Assembly: GCA_032173965.1 (NCBI GenBank)
Contig: JAVUNC010000004.1
Span: 26,761,001 to 26,825,000 of the forward strand
Length of the DNA stretch: 64,000 bases
DNA from: Sitta carolinensis
Taxonomy: Eukaryota > Chordata > Aves > Passeriformes > Sittidae
Direction: 5' to 3'
Part shown: positions 1-12,900 of the stretch, one piece after another
Numbering within the stretch: the stretch's first letter is position 1
How the letters are laid out: each line of letters starts with the position of its first letter
The notes under the pieces: model-generated
Database searches by the model: none
Seen by the model: only the letters and a program-made list of their open reading frames with translations
What the model was told of the DNA's origin: nothing
Position numbers and translations under genes: made by a program

Positions 1-3000
1 AGATGTTGTAGTTTCCAATCCTGCCTCTCTCCCTGTCTCAAAAGTGATTTTAAAAGGGTTTGTTTTTCCTTCTTTTTGGATGGATCACTTGTATGTACAA
101 TGCAGATTTGTGTCTGGTTCTATCTCCTGCTGCTTCTAGCTTGCTCCTCTAGCTGGACCCTGGATCTGGTCCATTGCTTGTGCTATCTGGGGCTTGTCAG
201 GGACCCTGTTACCAGACAATGGCTCTGACTTCCCTGTTTAGATGCTGCAGAACTGTGCCTGGCTCAGTGATGGCAATGCTGCATTGAGGTTAAACTTGGA
301 TTCTAGTTTGTGATACCTCTCATGGAGCAGCCTTGATTTTGCTGCTCCCTGTAAACAGGTTCAACCTTCATAATGTGTTAGGGTGTTCATCAGCTGTTCT
401 AGACTTGATTTGTATAAGGGATTAAGTCTTCTTAAACTTACTTGTGTCAAAAAGGATTGGCTTTCATAAAACTTTGAGTATTTTCCTTCGAGATTTGTTT
501 TACTTGAATACATGAAGGATGCTTTTACCTGAATGCATTCACACCTCTTACAGAAGGGGAAAACTATTTAAAAACATCCAACGAATGTAAAACCAATTAA
601 TAATGTACTGAAAATACAAACACTTAATATTTGCTCAGACTGCAGATATCACATGGACTTCTCCTGTGTATTTGTGGAATAAAAAAGTAAAAACGAAGCC
701 CAGAAATTTTAAGAAATGGAATTATTTTAAAAAGCCCAAATTCCATTTTTCTCTTTTTGGGCAAAAAGGAGAATGCTGGAGAGTCTGGCATATAGAATAT
801 ATGAATGTCAAACTCAAAAAGTCACTGTGAGGCCTACATGAGTGATGAGCTTTAATACTGTTATTAGCTACACACAGGTGAAATGATCATGGACCATATT
901 TTGCTATATAGGGTACAGTACATATTCAGAATGAAGAAATTTCCCAAATCTTAACTCTACAATCAATATTATATAGATACAAAGCCTCAAGAGAAAACGA
1001 GGCAAAATTGCCTATCTGTTTCTGAAAGTTCTCAGTCATCGCCTTCACATTTTTGTGGGCACCTAAACAGAAAAGAGTTCTAATGAAAGATATGTTTAAA
1101 TAAATAAGGTTTTTTTTTTTTTCCCAATTATTCCAAGAAGGGCTTCCTTTAAACAAGACATAAACAGAGTACTATTTATTTAGATATACCAGTCATCATG
1201 AAAGTTGGAATTATTTGATGTTGAACATTGATGTATTGAGATAGAATTAACACAAAAATATGGGAGAAAGGATAGACAAAGAATTAATCTGAATGTGAAC
1301 AAGACTCTGAAGCATTATGCTGCATTAGAAGGACTGAACCAGATGATGGCATTATAGAGGGTCACCACATGACCAAAAGCTTAAAAAAGTTTTAAAGTTA
1401 TTAATTTATTTTTTCAAAAACATACTGCAAACTTCCAAGTTTGACACTTTGAAATTCTCTTATAGGCAGTGGAGGGTATTTTGATATTTCATCTGAAAGT
1501 GAATTTACTATTTATGAAGAAAAATGGAGTACATTTGGATTTGTTAAAAAGCTAAATTACAGAGAAACAACATAACAAACACACAGAAATGAGATAAGAA
1601 TTAATTTGGGGCGTTTAGTTGTACACAGAGATACAAATCACTGATTCATAACACGCAGTTATGGCTGAACTTAAAATCTCGTTTTTACTGGGAAATATCC
1701 CAGGATCATAAACCCTCAGAGACTACAAAATGTAATTGCTAGGGTAGTGATAACATTTTTCTAAGTTTAAACAGCCTTTTATTAATTGTTTGTGGTTTAT
1801 ACTCTGAAAAATCAGAAAATATATTCAGTACATGTGGTAATGACTTACACCTAATGGGTAATATTTTGACATTTCTTTTTTCTTTAAATTTGTTTCTATG
1901 GAAATTCCATTATATAATGTGCAATTAAAAAAACATTAATTTGATAATTGTTTAAAAAAAATAAATATTTTTAAAGTGATTTCCAGTAATACACAATTAT
2001 GTCATTTATATAAGCAAGTCCTCACAGTAACAGTCACAGAATGGTTGAGGTTGGAAATGACCTCTGAAGGTCATTTTGTCCAATCCTCCTGTTCAAGCAG
2101 GAACACTTCCAGCCAGTTTCATGGAATTATGTACAGATAGCTTTCGAATATCTCCAAAGATAGAGACTCCATTAGCTCCATGATCAATCTGTGGCAAGGC
2201 TCACAGTAATAAAGTATTTCCTGATTTTCAGACAGTAGTATCTGTTTCGCTTTGTTCCCACTGCATCTGATTCTGTCACTAAGCACTGCTGAAAAGAGCC
2301 TGGCTCCATCATCTGTACACCCTCCCTTAAGGTATTTATGCACATTGATAAGATCCCTCTCTGAGCCTTTCTTCTTCAAGCTGAAGAGTTTTTCAGCTTC
2401 CTAAGTTTTTCCTCATAGAAGAAATGCTCTGGTTCCTTAATTATCTTAGTGACCTCTCTCCAATGTGTCCATGTCTCTCTTACTGGGGAGTCCAGAACTT
2501 GACACAGTCCTACAGGTATAGAATCACTACCTGTTCTGAGGGAAAGCATCACTTTCCCATACCTGCTGAAAAAACAATTCATAATGCAGCCCAGACATAT
2601 GCCTTCTGTGAACAAGGGCACACTGCTGTCTCACATTCAACTTGATGTCCACCAAGACCCCCCAGGTTCTTCCCTGCAAAGTTGCATACCAGCTGATCAG
2701 TTCATGGTATCCTCTGATGCATGGAGTTATTCCTCCCCAGGTGCAGCATTTGACACCTCCCCCTGTTGATCTTCATGAGGCTAATGTCAGCTTATTTCTC
2801 AAACCTGAATTGGTCCCTCTGGGTGGCAGCACAATCCTGTGGTGTATCAGCCACTCTCCCATCTTAGTGTCCTCTGAAAACCTTCTGAGGGTGCACTTTG
2901 CCCCATTGGTCAGATCACTAACCAAGAAGTTAAAAAGGACTGGATCCTCTATTGACTCCTGGAGTACACCACTGGTTACTCCTGGAAAGATTGATTCCAA

Positions 3001-4176
3001 AACAAACATCTTACTCTGGGCTTGGCCACTAATCCAGTTTTCAGTTCACCTCACTGTCTCCTCATCCAGCCTATACTTCATCAGCTTTTTCACGAGGATC
3101 TTGTGAAAGATCACTCAGGAAGCTTTGCTAATGTCAAAGCAGACAATAAACACGGCTCACCCCTGATCTACAAGCCAGTGATTTCACTTTGGAAGTTTAT
3201 CAAGTTGGTCAAGTATGACTAATCCTTGATGACACCATGCTGATTTCTCCAGATAATTTTCTTTTTATTTGTGATTTCCAGGATTATCTGCTCCATTACC
3301 TTAAAAAGGATCAAGGCAAGAATGGGCTGCTTGAAGTTTTTCCAGGACTTAATTTCTGCCCTTTTTTAAAAGTGACATTTGCTTTCCTCCATTATTTGGG
3401 TGCTCCTGCTAATCAATATGATCTATTAATGTTAAATAACACTGACTTTGCAATGACATCTGCGAGCTCTCACAGAATTACATAACCGAAGAAAGGAAAA
3501 ATTATTTTCTATCTCCCACATGTAGTCTGAATATTAATATTATTCACACAAAACAGAAAAAAATCACAGCGTCAGGCGGTGTAGGATTTATCTAATGCAC
3601 TGCAGAAATCTACAGCCCATCTCTTCCTAGAAAAGATGTCTAGGACAGACAGATGCCCTATTTCCCTCCAGTGCATAGAAGGGGAGTCTGAACAGCTCAC
3701 TCGAATATTATATTCTATATAATATATTCTATACATGCAGAGAGATGATACTTCTGATCTCATTCCTCCTCAAGCTTACATTTTCCTGTTCTGTACTAAA
3801 GCATTTGTTCTTATCAGCCTGTGTATGACTGAAGCCATAACACTAAGACTGTATAACAGTGAAATTAAAATAATGCAATTAAAATTGTGTTTTGGAATTT
3901 CATCTGTGTTTTCCTCCACAGAATCAAAGCTAATACTCAGAATTGTACATTTAGTGGAAGGAACGTCAGCTGGGAAACAACTCTGTCCCTCCTAGGAGGG
4001 ACAACGTAAGAATTTCAATGCTAATTAAGTCAAAACTCCTGTGAATCATACAATTGAAAATGTATGCATATTTATATTTATATAGAATTGTAATTAAACA
4101 GCCACATAAACACTGCTTACACAGAGTGGGACAATCACATCTGTAATACAAGGCACTTCAAAAGAACAAAACTTAC
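1..4176 (-). other. EYS: EYS intron (partial, downstream of window exon 8)
   Basis: This is the 5' part of an EYS intron whose acceptor lies outside the window. It holds one long CR1 fragment (2034-3482). Bases 1-400 are somewhat less AT-rich and may be an old unclassified repeat. I see no coding exon or RNA gene in it. Confidence 0.75.
2034..3482 (-). mobile_element. CR1 LINE fragment, about 1.45 kb
   Basis: The reverse complement carries the CR1 3' end (GGTTGGAA...GAATGG region at 2034-2080 read on the minus strand). It is followed upstream by the typical CR1 3' UTR and C-terminal ORF2 sequence, recognisable on the plus strand as CTTCATGAGG and GAGGGTGCACTTTGCCCC. Many substitutions and broken frames mark it as old and inactive. 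Plus-strand open frames near 2642-3106 are antisense shadows of it. Confidence 0.85.
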
Positions 4177-4430
4177 CTTTGAACCCAGCAGTACAATGAC
4201 AAGAAAAGTGGCCACTTAAATCCAAACAAGTAGCTCCATTTTTGCAAGGTGAACTTGAGCATTCATTAACTTCAACTTCACAGAAGGGTCCTTCATATCC
4301 AGGCACACAGTAGCAGCTGTAATTATGCAAGTGGTCCTGGCAGAGTCCATATTGAGAGCACTGGTTTCCAATGCAGTTGTCTATATCAAGTTCACAAAAT
4401 GTGCCAGTGTAACCAAGGGGACATATGCAC
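4177..4430 (-). CDS. EYS: EYS internal exon 8 of window (two EGFs and start of a third)
   Basis: The exon is 254 bp, the longest here, phase 2 to phase 1. The acceptor is TTTCAATAACAG and the donor GTAAGT. It closes one EGF ([13 protein letters not shown]), encodes a full EGF (DIDNC...GPFCE) and starts a calcium-binding type EGF (VEVNEC...HCTAGFKG). CSSSPC fits the O-glucose and CKNGATC the O-fucose consensus; NYS is a possible N-glycosylation site. The next exon must start in phase 1 and was not found below 4177. Confidence 0.94.
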
Positions 4431-6933
4431 CTGTTATTGAAATGAGAGGAGAGGAAGAGGTAAAAAATCCAACTAAATTGCTAGTCTGGAATATATAGGT
4501 CAAAAATCACTAATAACGTTAACAATACTCTGAATTACACACAAATGAATCACAACTTTTTGTCAATCTTCTTTTTTTACCTTTGATTAGTCACTAAGTA
4601 ACTTAATTTCATATGCACTGCTAGCAATAATTATATGAAAATCTTAGCTATTTATAGAGGAAAAACTAGGAGCTATATTATTATTAAACTTCAAAAATAC
4701 TGAAAGAGAAAACTTTCATAAATATGAATATTATGAATTTTAATATTTAAAAAAAAAATTTCACTTGCTATAATACCTCTAGGAAGAAGCAAGATTACAA
4801 GCTGTTTGGATATAAAAGTGCTTTATCATTAGCAACAAAAGTTACAATTTCTGTCTAACCAAAACAAAGTAATCTATAGAATTCTACAGATAATGATCAG
4901 TATATTTTATAGAAATTGTTCAGAGTATTTTTTCCCAAAATTTAGATAGACACCTAAATTGTATAAGGCTGGAGATGACTGTTTCATGTTACCTTTTCTA
5001 CTTTTTCTCTTTTTACTGTGTGAATGAAAATAAATCTGGATTATGTTATAGGTGACGCACGTCTCAAAAAATTGGAAATTCCCTTATACTTGGCAATATA
5101 CTCTTTGATCCTCTCCTTATCCTGTTCAGAGGTCTCCTTACATAGGAGGTAATTTTACAATAATACATATTCTTGACCCATAGAGATGATATCCAGAAGA
5201 TGGAAAGAACTAACAAGCTAAGGAAACCTCGATTATAGTAATTTTCTCTACCCATCCATCTGCCAGGAAGAGTATTTTTCCCTTTATTTTTAACAGAAGT
5301 GAATGCTCATGTGGCTCTTTGCCTCTGTCCTTGCTTACTGTGCCTGCATTTTTTTATGGCAGACATATGGAAACTAAATCAGGAGCTGTGTGCCTTGGAG
5401 TACAGCTAATGGACACCAACTGTTAATGGGCTTTTAGTCCATGGACCAAAATAGAGTATGCTTGAAGTAAGCCCTCCATATCTCATTTAGTGTGGTTGTG
5501 AGCTCTTCATCACCACCGCTTTTGCTCTACAGATCCATTGCTATTGCAGTAATGACTCGTATATCCACAGCTGTTGTATTCTCTCTCCCAGCCTCATCAC
5601 TTCCTAGCAAACAAGAAATTTTTGCCTTCTCTTGAGAGATTCAGCTTATTCTGTTTCTCATTTTTAAAGGAATGAAGTACACAAAAATAATGCCATGCAG
5701 TTACTTTACTGTGCTGATTTTGGATGGCATAGAGTTAACCTTCACAGCAGCAGTACTCATATTCTTTTGGTTTTAATTAACTGCTTTGGATCCATGCTTA
5801 AAACAGGGTGAATAATACAGAGATGTTTTTGTTATTGCTGTGCAGGTCTTACAAAGAGCCAAGGCCTTTTCTGCTTTTCTCACTGCCAGTCTGGTGAGGA
5901 AGTTGAGGCTGCATGGGAGGTTGGGAAGAGACACAGCCAGGACAGGTGACACAAATTAACCAAAGGGATATTCTATATCACATGACATCATGCTCTGTAT
6001 ATAAAGAGGAAGGAAGGAGGAAAAAGTGAGGGACATTTTGGGTCATGGGATTTGTCTTCCCAAGTACTTGTAATATGTGATGGGGCCCTGCTCTCCTAGA
6101 GATGGCTGAACACCTGCCTACCCTTGGGAAGCAGCAAATTCATTCTTTCTGCTTTGCTTGTGTGCATGTCTTTTGCATTTCTTTGCACAAACTATCTTTA
6201 TCTCAACCCCTGAGTTTCCTAACTTTTACCCTTCCAATTATCTTTCACATCCTGCTGGTATGGGAGTGGGTGAGTGACTACTTTGGGCTTGGCTGCAGGT
6301 GGTGTTAGACAATTACATTTATAGCTAAATACAAATTTTGACTTGCATAAAATTTCATTGTAACATTAAAAGCAGGTGTGCTTTTAGTTACCTTTAGTTG
6401 CACATTTTCTGAATCTAGCTACAATAATATGGTAAACAGCCAGTCATATTAATCTTTCTGGTGCAATCACTTTGTTTTCTTAATTTTTTACAGAAACAAT
6501 TAAGTGTGTACACTGTTAAAATGCAACTATTCAATCATTCTTTGAAAATGTGGCAATTATCATTAGCAATGAAAGGAAAATTTAACTTAAGAGCTATTCT
6601 TAACAAGAATGGGAGGAATAATTTTCTGTCATTTCCTGACTGTTACTAGTAGTATATCGTATCTTCAGAACCACAGAAAAGCTACCCAGAAACAGATGTA
6701 ATGCGGAATCTTCTAGTTTTGGTTTCATACTTTTGATTCCATACTACAAACAATCATATCATTAATATCTTATTTTTCAGTGCTTTGGTGTCTGAAGAAA
6801 TCCAAACCAGTTATTAATTATATGAACTTTGTTTTTCCTGTTGAAATTATACCTGGATGTCTTTTCATTTAGTATGGGCCGTGTCCTACAATAGCACAAT
6901 GAAGTGAAGTTCTATTATTACTATTATTATTAC

Positions 6934-6967
<34 letters not shown>

Positions 6968-9900
6968 ATTTATTTTCTTATTATTGTCTTCAGCAGTACT
7001 AAAATACCGAGCATGATACCAAAAGCTTTGAGAAATGGATTGATTTTCAGTCATTTGCTTTGAAGCGTAAACGTTTCTCTAAAATAATTTTTTTAAAAAA
7101 ATGTATTCAGATATATACAATACCAAAAATTCCATTTGTAAGTATATTTCTAGCTCAGGGAACTTGTATTTTTCCCTTTTCAGAAGGATGATATGGCTGT
7201 GTACTGGCTCAGCCTCTCCATGGTCTGTCCAGGTGTCACTCCCTGTTCTGGAGTAAGTAACTACTGCCTCTCTGGCTCTAGCTTCAGCTCTGCAATGGGG
7301 TGAGTGTGTGTGTGAGAGAGATCTTCCAGCAGAGACCAGGTAATAACATTTCCCCAGCCTCTTTCTTAAGGAGGACTAAAATGTCAGCCTTACAAAATGG
7401 GGGAACAGTGAAAGCAGAAGTGTTGCACCAGAGAACAGCATATGAAGAAGTTTTGTGTTAATACTAATGGGAATAATGATATTTTCTTAGCTTCACCTAT
7501 GTCCTCTTTCATCCACACCAAGACTTTGAGGGTGAGATACTAACAGAGAAAACAAATACCTCAATGCTTTTGCTACAAACATGGATTTCAGCACCGAGTA
7601 GCAAACACGAGTTATTTGAGGATTACTGTGCTCCCATGCATATCATGCAGATGATTGTATGTTACTCCTCCAGAGCCTAAACATTGTTAATGTTGCATGA
7701 TAATTTGATATGCTTGCAAAATAAATGTTAAGTGGAGATGCAAAAACAGGTATGGAATTCAGTCTAAGAAAGAATGTGTTACTTAAATGCGACTGGTTAT
7801 GGCATAGATGCAATGTTTTACTACCATTTTATCACCAAGGGTCTCAAACAGCAGCTCTAAGTCCATTGCTGCTGGTCAGTCCATGCACTGTAGCTGTCAA
7901 GCTGTCACCATAGACTGACTGCACTGAAGATGTAGCGTGACTCGTGTTATTGAGTAAATAACCATGTACATCAAATGAATCTTTAAAATGGCTGCAAAAA
8001 GCCAAAGACCAGACTGAAGATGTGTCTCTGCTAACCTGTGCTAGGAGTTGACCTAGCTATTTTCTATATTGATACAAGAGGCATGCAGGAACACTGGTGC
8101 CTGGAATTATCAAAAGACTTCCCAGAATCTCTCTACTTTGTTCTCTTAATATTTATCATTCTTGTTTATACATATATATATGTTTATTAGTATTAGTCCA
8201 AGCATATTAGTTGCAGTTATTCAGTATTAATGATCCCTTTTTGCCATTGAAATGTGAACTCTACACACATAAGCGGTTGAAAAGGTTATTTAGTTTCATT
8301 TTGACTTTTTATATGCAGCTCAATTCTCTGCAGAAAAGCTGTTGTACAACTTATTGCAGATGTATTCCCTCAGAAATTGTGACATATATTCACCTATCTT
8401 CTAGAATTGTAGAAAAGTGAGGAAGAGTATTTCTCCTCTTTCTCTAGTGGAAAAAGCCTGTTATTGCTGCAGAAAACTGTGTATATCACAGTACTAACTT
8501 TATATGGCACTGTCAACTAGGTCCTGCAGTCAAATAGCATATGTAGCATAGGATGAATAAACTTGTAAAAAGAAAATTCGATATAAAAAAATAATCTAAC
8601 CAAACAGCTAAATTTACCCAGCTGGAAAAAAATGGAAAAAGTCAAGGATGAATAAAATAATAGATGCCTTAAATTTCGTGATACTCAGAAATTATCTAAA
8701 TTATGTTTGCTTTTCACAATCTTGCTGGCATCATGCAAGTAGTGTTTCATATTCTAAAACATTTCACTCTACAATGTGTCACTTTACTGCTCTGTACTGA
8801 GAATAGTTATTTAATTGTATGTACTGAAATTTGTAAACTGAATACTGAATAATGTATTGGCAATTCAAGTTTTACCATACATGAAACTTAATTTCTTAAG
8901 GAGACATTTTTCTGCATAAAATCTAATGAAATGTTGACATCAGAGCTATAGCCATTCACTAAAATACATTTTTAGAATATATTTGTTCATTGTGATCTTT
9001 TAAACAGTGGTAAATCCTGCAATACAGCTTCTTGAAAAGTCTTAATCTAACAGTCCTCAGTCTTCCTTGCTGGGCTTTCCTGGTGTTGTGATAAATGTAC
9101 GACTTTATCTGAACACACTGGACTGAAGAAAGGAGAAACAGGACAGGTAATGGTAACTACACTGAGTTTTAAATTGTCTTTTAACTCTGTCGTTCTTTTC
9201 CTCTGAATGGACAATAGCAAAGTATCTCCTGCTATTGTCTCATTTCAGTTAAGGTCTTGGTTGTCCTAAACAAAATTTGTAAGAGTAAAAAAATTTCCCT
9301 TTGGATTTTAAAACAGGAGGTTATACTCCTTGAAAATCTCTTTCACTGTAATTATTCATTAAATGCTTCTCAGTGAGCTATATTAAATCAATTCTCTCTT
9401 CTGTGCATAACATATTCAAACAATATAGGTTCTTTTGAAGTAAAAAATTTTATTATTTTCTTTTTTATGTAGAAACATTGTCTATTTACTGACGTAATGA
9501 ATCTCGTCTGTCATTTTTTCTCTCAATATATATATATATCAAGTCAAGAGATTCTTTTGGCATTTGGATGCAATTAGTCTACTGCACGGTATCTGCCAGA
9601 CTCATATTGACAGCTACACCATCAACCCAGTGGCAAGAGCAGTAATTCTTTGAAGTTACCATTTTAAATACATGCTGATTGACTTACTTAATGATATTGC
9701 AAACAGCACAGACCCAGCTGGCAGTGCAACAATTAATTTGAATTAATTACAGGCTTTGTGTCACTGTGATTTGGGCCACTTTAGTTGTAAGAAAATGCTC
9801 ATAAAACCAAAGTAGTAAAACTCTTACAACTTCTTACTGTAATTATTAGGCTTCTAGTATGCAGCCTTGCTGAGAATTACACTATATAAAAGTTTAAAAC

Positions 9901-12900
9901 TCCCCCTCCTTCACTTAGAGCAATTCCCCATTCTGAACTCAAAGGAAATTCTCTGCATATATATAAATATACCTCTATGTGACACTGCAGTCTGGAACAG
10001 TAATTTCAAAATGGGAGGAGAAAAAAACATGCCATGGTAAGGAGACAAAAAGTTAGAAACATTTCATTAAGTTGACAGCTTGTTTCCCACCTGGAAAAAA
10101 AATGATGGCTTGCAAAACATGCGATCTTAAATGAGGGAGATGTTCTTGCATCAATTTTCTATTCTTTCCTTGTGTTAGCATTACTATATCAAGCTACCAC
10201 AGAAAAAAATATTATGACCAAAATTTAGTAATTTAAAATTTAAGATTTCTTACTTAGGAGAAAGGTCTAGAGATTTTTAATAATTTTATGTAAATTAATA
10301 TGTATAAAAATTTGGCATATTTTTATCTTCTTCACTCATTAAGAGAGGTTGTGAATGGCTGTAATAGTTTAAAAAATGGATCTCTGCAGGGCTCTTAATG
10401 GCTCTTATACATTTGATTCTCCATTTATTATCCTGACAGTTTCTTTTATCTTCCTGAAACTACTTGGCATCCAACACAGCTCTTGATAAATACTACCTTA
10501 AGAAAAAATTATAACCATTTTAGGACAGAAATGCAATTAGAAGTCTTTAGAAAAAGTGGGTGCACTTACATTCAGCATTACCTCTTGCATTCTTTTGGTT
10601 TTAATTGTGTATTGGAAAGAGGAAAATTATTTTTATTTCACTTGCTAACAATAACTTGGAAAACATCATTAATTTTAAGGCAGGCATAGTTATTTTAAAA
10701 AATGCCTCACTATCATTGAGAAACAACCATGTTCTTTCAACAGAGCAGGTATTATACAGTAAACATGCTACATTTTGTCTTGACAAAATAACCAGTTTTG
10801 TTTTTTTGGGGTCAAGTTTGCTAACAAAACCAACCATATGAGATTCAGATCTTAATGGTATGTTTTCCTGTTCCCTAGATAAACAGACTGATCTGTCAAC
10901 TTCATTTGTCTTTCAAAGGCTGAAAAAGTAGGAATTAAGTGTTTTCTGTCAGCAAACTGAATCTGAATTATTAAGTTAAAATCAAAAGTTCTTTGTTACC
11001 AGATATCTTCAGAACGACTAATTTCTCAGAAAATGTTTGTGAATTTTGTAACATAAGCATGGCTTTGTACCTTTATCAGAATTACTTTCCTCATAAAGAA
11101 AGGAAAGCCACAGATGTAACAGCTAAATAAAGTGCCAAAATATGGTCCTGTAATTTGATACAAAAGTTGATTGCAAGGTGGAAAAAAGGAAGGATGTTTA
11201 CTTTGTAAGGATTCTTTGACAAAAACTCCTTCGACAAAATCTCCTCTGGTCTAATGAGAATCAATCACTTCTGTCTATTTGTGTGCATATTTGGTGATTT
11301 CAGTTATTTTTACAGAAGATACTTTAAAAATAGAAATGAAGTTGAAGAAATCTTTAATTGCTTCTATTTCTATTTTGTGCACTATTGCAATCTTTTCTAA
11401 GTAGAAACACTAAAGCATACTAATTAAGTGCTTCTAAGTAGGGCATAGCTTAGCAAAGAATAATGTCTTTCAAAATACATTTACAGATATTATGGAGAAG
11501 TTTTATTTATTCTGGATTTTGTTGAGGAAAAATAAATAATTCAAGTCTGATAAGAACATCTGAACTCCACTTATTGAAGAAAACCTTTCCCATTTATTTT
11601 TACACTGTATTTTATAAAATCTCATTTTTAAATATCTACAGCATGTTACAGCTCACAAAGGAAAATACATACTTTATGTTTTTTTCAATAATTGAAATGA
11701 CAATAAATTATCATTCAATTTTAATAAGACACTTTATGACAGAGTCCAAGCTAAAAAAGCATTTGCCATTTAATAAAATAGATTATTTGCTCATGTGAGA
11801 ATCTGCATAGTTGGTTTAACTTCTTTGATGAGCAAAGAGGAATAATTTTGATTCTTTCCTGCAACACTTCAGACTACGCAGTTTTTACTGAAGGCATATC
11901 CTTATTGAAAATTAGTATTCCACGGCATTTTTTATATGAAAATTATATTACTGCATTTACAACACCTTTTGTAATTCTTTCTGAAAGTCAAAATATCTTT
12001 ATATGGCATAAAACACTTTATGAAGTCCTGTACAGAAAGCAACATGTTAGTACCTGTATTTATTAATTCCATCTTCACATGTGGCTCCATGTTGGCACTG
12101 GTTTATCTCACAGTCATTAATATTCTCAAGGCATGTGTTTCCAGTCCATCCAAGAGCACAGACACAGTGAGACTTCTGATTATCTTCATCGTAGAAGCAA
12201 CTACCTCCATTTGCACATATCTGAAGATGAGAATTACAAATATGTTGTATTGGGTTTGCATGGTAAGGTATTGGGGGGGATGTTGCAGTGGTGATTTCTC
12301 TGAGAAGCTGCCAGAAGCTTCTCCCATGCCTGACAAATGTCAGCCAGCTCCAGTGTGGACACACTGGTGGCCAAGGTCAAACCTATCTGTTACGGTGGTA
12401 GAGCCTTGGGGTGATGAAATTAAGAAGGAAAAAGCTTATTTCACAGAACTAAGAGCAGAGAGAGAACATGTGAGAGGAACAGCTCTGCAGACACCAAGGT
12501 CAGATCAGAAAGAGGGGCAGGAGCTGTAACACAGCCCACCAGAGCCCAGGCTAGCCCTTGTCACGCCAGCACTGTACCAGGAGTGGGGAACTCCCGTGGT
12601 ATGGAGCAGCACCAACAGCTGAACCTTTAGAGCCACTTGCTCTACAGGGCAGGATCTGCCCACCACATCAGGAGTCAGATAAAGGAGAAAAAGAGAGTCT
12701 CTCCAAATCTGAGGTTCTAACCAGCAGGGTTATTAGGGTTGAAGGGAGGAGAAACAAAGGGCCACAAGCACCCCCACTGATGGCAGGGGGAGGGGTGTGG
12801 TGGTTTATGCAGCTGCAAATTAGTGGGTGGATACAGAACAGGAGGCAGTGAGGGCCATTCGGGAGTGGAGTTGAGGGATTGGGTCTCTTGCCTTAGGGCC

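Larger units (their letters stand above)
4431..12053 (-). other. EYS: EYS intron between window exons 7 and 8
   Basis: This 7623-bp intron is AT-rich. It contains a solo LTR (5712-6311), an (ATT)n microsatellite (6912-6969) and a short (AT)n run near 9525-9540. Nothing else is recognisable; open frames here are short, without EGF cysteine patterns or splice context. Confidence 0.85.

Noticed and set aside
2642..3106. 154-codon plus-strand open frame
   Set aside because: It is the antisense of a CR1 LINE fragment.
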